Positions 30,225 to 34,870 of a DNA stretch of 34,870 nucleotides are shown piece by piece (positions within the stretch are counted from its first letter, which is position 1; each line of letters begins with the position of its first letter). The notes under the pieces were generated by a model. It was not told where the DNA came from and did not search any database. It was given only the letters and a program-made list of their open reading frames with translations. Made by a program: the position numbers and the translations under genes. The stretch comes from an uncultured Chlorobiaceae bacterium (lineage in GTDB: Bacteria > Bacteroidota > Chlorobiia > Chlorobiales > Chlorobiaceae), in the NCBI GenBank assembly GCA_903865705.1, contig CAIPKT010000149.1, positions 1-34,870 of the forward strand, in the 5' to 3' direction.

Positions 30225-30333
30225 TGTTACCAGAACATTTCGGCGTGCGGCGGTTCGTCCCTCACCTCTGCTCACCAAAATCTTGGTACTGCCCTCTCGC
30301 TCAAAAGCAAAGCCGGCATGAGCAGCCAACTGA

Positions 30334-31140
30334 CTACGGGACGAAAACCAGGCGGAAGCCAATGCCGCCGACCCGGCCGGCGGGGAAGTCGTCGGATCGA
30401 GAAGCCGACCGACAGTACTCGGCGTTGGTGAGCCGGCACCCGCCACGAATCACACAGTCCGAACCCGTTGATGGCCCAGTGGGATTTGTAACAACACCTT
30501 GCGCTTTACAGTCATCATAAAAGGTTCCACCGTACCAATCGCTGCACCACTCCCAGACATTACCGTGCATGTTGTACAAACCATAAGCGTTAGGCGCAAA
30601 ACTGTTTACCGCAACAGTATTCCGCCGATAAACCCCTGTCGGATTACCATTGTACGGATAATTGCCGTCATAATTTGCTTGGTTGGTCGTTAGGTTCTCT
30701 CCTGTATTGAACGGGGTTCTGCTGCCTGCCCGGCAGGCGTACTCCCACTCCGCTTCAGTAGGCAAGCGATACACTTTGCCTCTTTTTGCCGAAAGTGCTT
30801 TGCAATAGGCCGTAACATCATACCAACTCACATTAACCACGGGGTCGTTCGTTTCTCCCTGGTTGGCCCCTTCGTTCCACTGGTAACCTGTTGCTGCAAC
30901 AAATTTCCTGAACTCGGCAACCGTTACTTCATATTTAGCCATATAAAAGTTACTCACTTTTACCCGATGCAGAGTCTCATCGCTCTGGTGACCAACTTCA
31001 CCCTCGGGGCTTCCCATCGTAAAGGTGCCGCCGCGAATCAGCACAAACTCCATCGCGTTTGCTGACATTGCTCCGCTGAAAAACATGAACACAGCAAGAA
31101 AAAGAGCAAGAATGATGGAATAAATGCGTTTTGGTTTCAT
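30334..31140 (-). CDS. Exported FGE-sulfatase/SUMF1-domain (C-type-lectin-fold) protein, copy A
   Basis: Signal peptide MKPKRIYSIILALFLAVFMFFSGAMSANA, FVLIRGGTFTMGSPEGE, YRLPTEAEWEYACRAGS, MHGNVWEWCSDWYGG, C-terminal RGGCRLTNAEYCRSASRSDDFPAGRVGGIGFRLVFVP. Confidence 0.9.
   Translation of the reverse strand: MKPKRIYSIILALFLAVFMFFSGAMSANAMEFVLIRGGTFTMGSPEGEVGHQSDETLHRVKVSNFYMAKYEVTVAEFRKFVAATGYQWNEGANQGETNDPVVNVSWYDVTAYCKALSAKRGKVYRLPTEAEWEYACRAGSRTPFNTGENLTTNQANYDGNYPYNGNPTGVYRRNTVAVNSFAPNAYGLYNMHGNVWEWCSDWYGGTFYDDCKAQGVVTNPTGPSTGSDCVIRGGCRLTNAEYCRSASRSDDFPAGRVGGIGFRLVFVP
30361..30459 (-). other. Candidate DGR variable region (VR-A) in FGE copy A
   Basis: Gapless alignment to 31411-31509; differences concentrated in codon positions 1 and 2, with NNC-type codons, flanked by conserved CGTGGCGGG, TACTGTCGGTCGGCT and GGCTTCCGCCTGGT blocks. 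Confidence 0.6.
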
Positions 31141-31319
31141 CTTTTGGCCCAAAAGAAAATGGTTAAAACGTTGGTACGACCATGATTGGCCAAATGGGGC
31201 AGTAGCTCCTTGATGGCCACTTTCTGGCCCGTCTTCAAGTCGATACCAAGATAGACCCGGCTCATCCCACCCTCTCCAAGAAGGCGCTCTATCTGATAGT
31301 TCAGTATCTGTTGTTCCAT
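31137..31319 (-). pseudogene. Ser/Thr protein kinase N-terminal remnant (internal deletion)
   Basis: MEQQILNYQIERLLGEGGMSRVYLGIDLKTGQKVAIKELLPHLANH nearly identical to the N-terminus of the kinase at 33466, then joined out of frame to the sequence corresponding to that kinase's 3' end (CGTACCAAC-TTTTAACCATTTTCTTTT). Confidence 0.85.
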
Positions 31320-31383
31320 AGACTACGTTCCTTGAAGGATATCTTTTTATAAACTTAAAACGACAGAATGAACTGCCAACTGA

Positions 31384-32313
31384 CTAAGGGGCGAAGACCA
31401 GGCGGAAGCCAACGCGGTTGAACCGAGAGATTGGGGGGTAGTAGTTCCGAAAAGCCGACCGACAGTACTTCGCGTGTCCGCCCCAGCCCCCGCCACGAAG
31501 CAAACGCTCCGAACCCGTTGATGGCCCCTGAGGGTTGGTCACCGTGCCGTTCGCTTTACATTCGTCATAATAGGTTCCACCGTACCAGTCGCTGCACCAC
31601 TCCGCAACATTGCCGTGCATGTTGTACAATCCCCACGCATTGGGCGCAAAACTGTTTACCGCAACGGTATTCTGCCGGTAAACTCCATTCAGATTGCCAT
31701 TGTACGGATAATTGCCGTCATAATTTGCCTGTTTGGTCGTCAGGTTCTCTCCAGTATTGAACGGAGTTTTGCTTCCTGCACGGCAGGCATACTCCCACTC
31801 CGCTTCAGTAGGCAAACGATACAGCTTGCCTCTTTTTGCCGAGAGCGCTTTGCAATAAGCCATAGCATCATTCCAGCTCAAATGAACCACGGGATCGTTC
31901 TCTTCACTCTGAGGTCGAATATTCCCTGAAAATCCATGGCGCCAGTTTACTCCTGCTCTATTTTCCCAAGTGGTGCCATTCCAAATATAGCTGCCATCTC
32001 CTTTTTCGGCATCTGTCCGATACCCTGTTGCTGCAACAAATTTCCTGAACTCGGCAACCGTTACTTCATATTTGGCCATATAAAACTCACTCACTTTTAC
32101 CCGATGCTGAGTTTCACTGTACTCTATCCCATTTTCCTGCCAAAAAGCCATGATTTCAGCCCTGCCAGCTTCACCCTCAGGGCTTCCCATCGTAAAGGTG
32201 CCACCGCGAATCAGCACAAACTCCATAGCTTTCGCTGGCATTGCTCCGCTGAAAAACATGAACACAGCAAGAAAAAATGCGGGAATGATGGAACAAATGC
32301 GTTTTGGTTTCAT
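31384..32313 (-). CDS. Exported FGE-sulfatase/SUMF1-domain (C-type-lectin-fold) protein, copy B
   Basis: MKPKRICSIIPAFFLAVFMFFSGAMPAKA signal peptide, FVLIRGGTFTMGSPEGE, YRLPTEAEWEYACRAGS, C-terminal RGGGWGGHAKYCRSAFRNYYPPISRFNRVGFRLVFAP. Real start 32313 rather than ORF start 32457. Confidence 0.9.
   Translation of the reverse strand: MKPKRICSIIPAFFLAVFMFFSGAMPAKAMEFVLIRGGTFTMGSPEGEAGRAEIMAFWQENGIEYSETQHRVKVSEFYMAKYEVTVAEFRKFVAATGYRTDAEKGDGSYIWNGTTWENRAGVNWRHGFSGNIRPQSEENDPVVHLSWNDAMAYCKALSAKRGKLYRLPTEAEWEYACRAGSKTPFNTGENLTTKQANYDGNYPYNGNLNGVYRQNTVAVNSFAPNAWGLYNMHGNVAEWCSDWYGGTYYDECKANGTVTNPQGPSTGSERLLRGGGWGGHAKYCRSAFRNYYPPISRFNRVGFRLVFAP
31411..31509 (-). other. Candidate DGR variable region (VR-B) in FGE copy B
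   Basis: See VR-A; codons such as AAC TAC TAC CCC versus TCC GAC GAC TTC, and TTC AAC CGC versus GTC GGC GGC, suggest runs of AAC in a shared template. Confidence 0.6.
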
Positions 32314-32335
32314 CTTTTGACCTAAAAGAAAATGG

Positions 32336-33466
32336 TTAAAAAGTTGGTACGTTAATATTGGAAGGCTTTTCCGGAACAGACTCCGGACGGGCTGGTGCTG
32401 AAGCCGGATATTCAGCAGGGGTCTCAGCAGGTGCTGCTGGCGCCTCTGGTGCCTCAACCGAATATTCAGCGGCAGGCGCTGCGGGAGCCTCGACTGGCGC
32501 TTCTACAGGTGCCTCTTGTTTACTACGGCTATTCAAGCTCAATACCCCAATTAAAAACGCAAAAAACAAAATCAATGCGATAAGAAATTTCCCGAATGAA
32601 GCGAATGATTCTACAGGAGGAGGATTAGGTCGCGGTTGCGGTGGTGCCGGCGCATGTATCGCCCGCATAAAATCGTTGCAGTTCCGATACCGATCTCCCT
32701 TCTCTTTTGACGTTGCTTTGTCCACAATCCTCTGCATCTTTTCCGAGACATACTCATAAGTACTCTTCATCCTCGGTAACGGCTCTTTGACAATCTTGAC
32801 CTGCACCTCAAATTCCGATTCGGTTTCCATATCATAAGGGGCTTTGCCGGTCAGCATCTGATACAACAGCACTCCCAATGAGTAAATATCTGTCCTCTCA
32901 TCAACCTCTCGGCCATTCACCTGCTCAGGACTCATATAGGCCAGAGTTCCCATACGAATACCTGTCTTGGTATGCAGTGTACTGCTGCTTCCAGCGGCTA
33001 TTTTTGCAATACCGAAATCGACAACCTTGACTTGCTTGCCTTTGGTAATGATGATGTTTGAGGGTTTGATGTCACGGTGAATCACCTCATTGTCATGCGC
33101 ATAAGCAAATGCCTCCAGTAACTGGCAAAAGAGTTCTTTTGCTTCTTCTTCAGGAATCGGACCTTTTTCCTTTGCGATATACTCTTCAAGAGTCACCCCC
33201 TCAATGTATTCCTGAACAAGAAAGAGTCGTGTGCCGATCTCTTCGTAGCGGATAAGACGAACAATATGCTGATGGCTGAGTTTCGCCATAAATTGCGCCT
33301 CACGCCGAAACCGGTCACGCAGTTCATCATGATTGGCCAGTTGCGCCAGCAGCTCTTTGATGGCTACTTTCTGGCCAGTCTTCAAGTCGATACCAAGATA
33401 GACCCGACTCATCCCACCCTCTCCAAGAAGGCGCTCTATCTGATAGTTCAGTATCTGTTGTTCCAT
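32336..33466 (-). CDS. Transmembrane Ser/Thr protein kinase (PknB-like) with Ala/Pro/Glu-rich tail
   Basis: GEGGMSRVYLG, VAIKE, VIHRDIKPSNIIITKGKQVKVVDFGIA, MSPEQVNGREVDERTDIYSLGVLLYQMLTG; TM segment FLIALILFFAFLIGVLSL; low-complexity EAPVEAPVEAPAAPAAEYSVEAPEAPAAPAE tail. Confidence 0.92.
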   Translation of the reverse strand: MEQQILNYQIERLLGEGGMSRVYLGIDLKTGQKVAIKELLAQLANHDELRDRFRREAQFMAKLSHQHIVRLIRYEEIGTRLFLVQEYIEGVTLEEYIAKEKGPIPEEEAKELFCQLLEAFAYAHDNEVIHRDIKPSNIIITKGKQVKVVDFGIAKIAAGSSSTLHTKTGIRMGTLAYMSPEQVNGREVDERTDIYSLGVLLYQMLTGKAPYDMETESEFEVQVKIVKEPLPRMKSTYEYVSEKMQRIVDKATSKEKGDRYRNCNDFMRAIHAPAPPQPRPNPPPVESFASFGKFLIALILFFAFLIGVLSLNSRSKQEAPVEAPVEAPAAPAAEYSVEAPEAPAAPAETPAEYPASAPARPESVPEKPSNINVPTF

Positions 33467-34870
33467 TGTTACGCTTGAGAGATCATGAAAAATGGGTCAG
33501 CCTTGTACCTGAAAAGCGATAATCATTACAGTAATGCGAAAAAAATAACGGCGAAGGAGTTGCCAATAACTTGCCTGATATTTCGGGAGACTCTGCCACT
33601 GTTGAGAGAAAAACGATATAACCACTTTCAAACAGTTTTCTGTATTTGTGCAGAGATCAATGTTACTGAAATAGTGCCCGACAAGTTGTTTCCCTTAAAT
33701 CAGTCTCAATCAATTCCATATATTTCTTTTATTTTCATATCACGATCAAAAACAAAAAATATCCTATTAAATTTGACACTAACTTTTTTCCGAATAGTGC
33801 CTAAATATTCAAATCTTGTAAATAAGATGTATGTTGATTCGTCTTGCCTTTCAATATTAATAATTTTGTTTTTCGAATAAGCAGTTATGCCCCAGACATA
33901 CTGAATTTTGTTATAGATTTGTTCAGAAGTAGGACTCAAAATATCCCAATATCTGCTCATGTTCGTGGATAAATATTTAGTTATACCAGCAATATCTCTG
34001 TTATCTTCAGCTTCTACAAAGCTTCTGATAATACTGGCGTATTCGTTACTGTCTTGATCAGGGATAGGGCTGTAAACTTCTGCAGGGGCCTCAGCAGGTG
34101 CTGCTGGCGCCTCTGGTGCCTCAACCGGATATTCAGCGGCAGGCGCTGCGGGTGCCTCGACTGGCGCTTCTACAGGTGCCTCTTGTTTACTGCGGCTATT
34201 CAAGCTCAATACCCCAATTAATAAAAACACAAGAAGCATGACAAGTAAAATTAGTCCTGAATGCAGAGAATGATCTTCAGGAGGAGTAATCTTAGGTCGC
34301 GGTTGCGGAGGTGACGGTGCATGTATCGCCCGCATAAAGTCGTTACAGTTCCGATACCGATCTCCCTTCTCTTTTGACGTTGCTTTGTCCACAATCCTCT
34401 GCATCTTTTCCGAGACATACTCATAAGTACTCTTCATCCTCGGTAACGGCTCTTTGACAATCTTGACCTGTACCTCAAATTCCGAATCCGTCTCCAAATC
34501 GTAGGGCGCTTTGCCGGTCAGCATCTGATATAACAGCACTCCCAATGAGTAAATATCTGTCCTCTCATCAACCTCCCGACCATTCACCTGCTCAGGGCTC
34601 ATATAGGCCAGGGTTCCCATACGAATACCTGTCTTGGTATGCAGTGTACTGCTGCTTCCAGCGGCTATTTTTGCAATACCGAAATCGACAACCTTGACTT
34701 GCTTCCCTTTGGTAATGAGGATGTTTGATGGCTTGATATCGCGGTGAATCACCTCATTGTCATGCGCATAAGCAAATGCCTCCAGCAACTGGCAAAAGAG
34801 TTCTTTAGCTTCCTCTTCCGGAATCGGGCCTTTTTCTTTTGCGATATACTCCTCAAGAGTTACTCCTTCA
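32395..34870 (-). repeat. Tandem duplication of kinase units (about 32395-33466 and about 34078-34870)
   Basis: Long stretches of near-identical nucleotide sequence, e.g. 32682-33140 versus 34352-34800 and the A/P/E-rich tail 32410-32540 versus 34080-34210. Confidence 0.85.
33706..34870 (-). CDS. Transmembrane Ser/Thr protein kinase, third copy, with distinct C-terminal globular domain (N-terminus beyond window edge)
   Basis: Near-identical kinase domain and A/P/E-rich tail, followed by IIRSFVEAEDNRDIAGITKYLSTNMSRYWDILSPTSEQIYNKIQYVWGI...FVFDRDMKIKEIYG (NTF2-like pattern). ORF in the track starts at an internal Met; the frame continues to the window edge. Confidence 0.9.
   Translation of the reverse strand, partial: EGVTLEEYIAKEKGPIPEEEAKELFCQLLEAFAYAHDNEVIHRDIKPSNILITKGKQVKVVDFGIAKIAAGSSSTLHTKTGIRMGTLAYMSPEQVNGREVDERTDIYSLGVLLYQMLTGKAPYDLETDSEFEVQVKIVKEPLPRMKSTYEYVSEKMQRIVDKATSKEKGDRYRNCNDFMRAIHAPSPPQPRPKITPPEDHSLHSGLILLVMLLVFLLIGVLSLNSRSKQEAPVEAPVEAPAAPAAEYPVEAPEAPAAPAEAPAEVYSPIPDQDSNEYASIIRSFVEAEDNRDIAGITKYLSTNMSRYWDILSPTSEQIYNKIQYVWGITAYSKNKIINIERQDESTYILFTRFEYLGTIRKKVSVKFNRIFFVFDRDMKIKEIYGID

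Noticed and set aside
30156-30446. Minus-strand 96-aa ORF across the end of FGE copy A (MAGAGSPTPSTVGRLL...)
   Set aside because: Overlaps the FGE coding end out of frame; no recognisable domain, likely spurious.
32410-32540. Repetitive sequence as a CRISPR-like array
   Set aside because: Repeats are in-frame coding for an Ala/Pro/Glu stalk; no unique spacers of constant length.
1-34870. CRISPR arrays, tRNA or rRNA genes
   Set aside because: No regular repeat-spacer pattern, and no T-loop/cloverleaf or rRNA-like stretch noticed. The GGTTCGAAC at about 16145 is inside the DUF3800 coding sequence.
30334-34870. DGR reverse transcriptase or template repeat within the window
   Set aside because: No ORF with RT motifs and no AAC-rich copy of the variable region found by eye on either strand; the DGR claim therefore depends on flanking or trans elements.

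Overview
The window looks like a chromosomal segment from a green-sulfur-bacterium-like (Chlorobi-type) genome; that taxonomic guess is from protein style only. Left part (1-15.7 kb) is mostly housekeeping: a biotin-dependent carboxyltransferase (PycB/OadA-like, running off the left edge and absent from the ORF track), class I fumarase, UspA, an APH-kinase/AAA fusion, a ferritin-like/VIT1 protein, HtpG, a NeuB/KdsC-like pair, inorganic pyrophosphatase, a polar amino-acid ABC transporter and RF3 (prfC). Two oddities sit in the ABC cassette: a circularly permuted substrate-binding protein, and an ATPase with a C-terminal RsbW/GHKL-like tail. Middle part (15.7-27.4 kb) is a defence/genome-integrity island: a DUF3800 protein, a RelE/ParE-fold-UvrD helicase fusion in an apparent operon with type III-like Mod and Res, an SRAP (YedK/HMCES) protein, and umuD followed by a probable umuC remnant. 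Right part (27.4-34.9 kb) is accessory: lipoprotein, class 3 lipase, NfeD followed by an apparently truncated SPFH gene, then an amplified array of transmembrane Ser/Thr kinases paired with exported FGE-sulfatase/C-type-lectin-fold proteins. The 3' ends of the two FGE genes align without indels but differ almost only at codon positions 1 and 2, in NNC-type codons. This is the signature expected of diversity-generating retroelement (DGR) variable regions. No reverse transcriptase or template repeat is visible in the window, so they would have to be flanking or act in trans. This kinase + diversified-lectin array is the strongest candidate for an unusual system.
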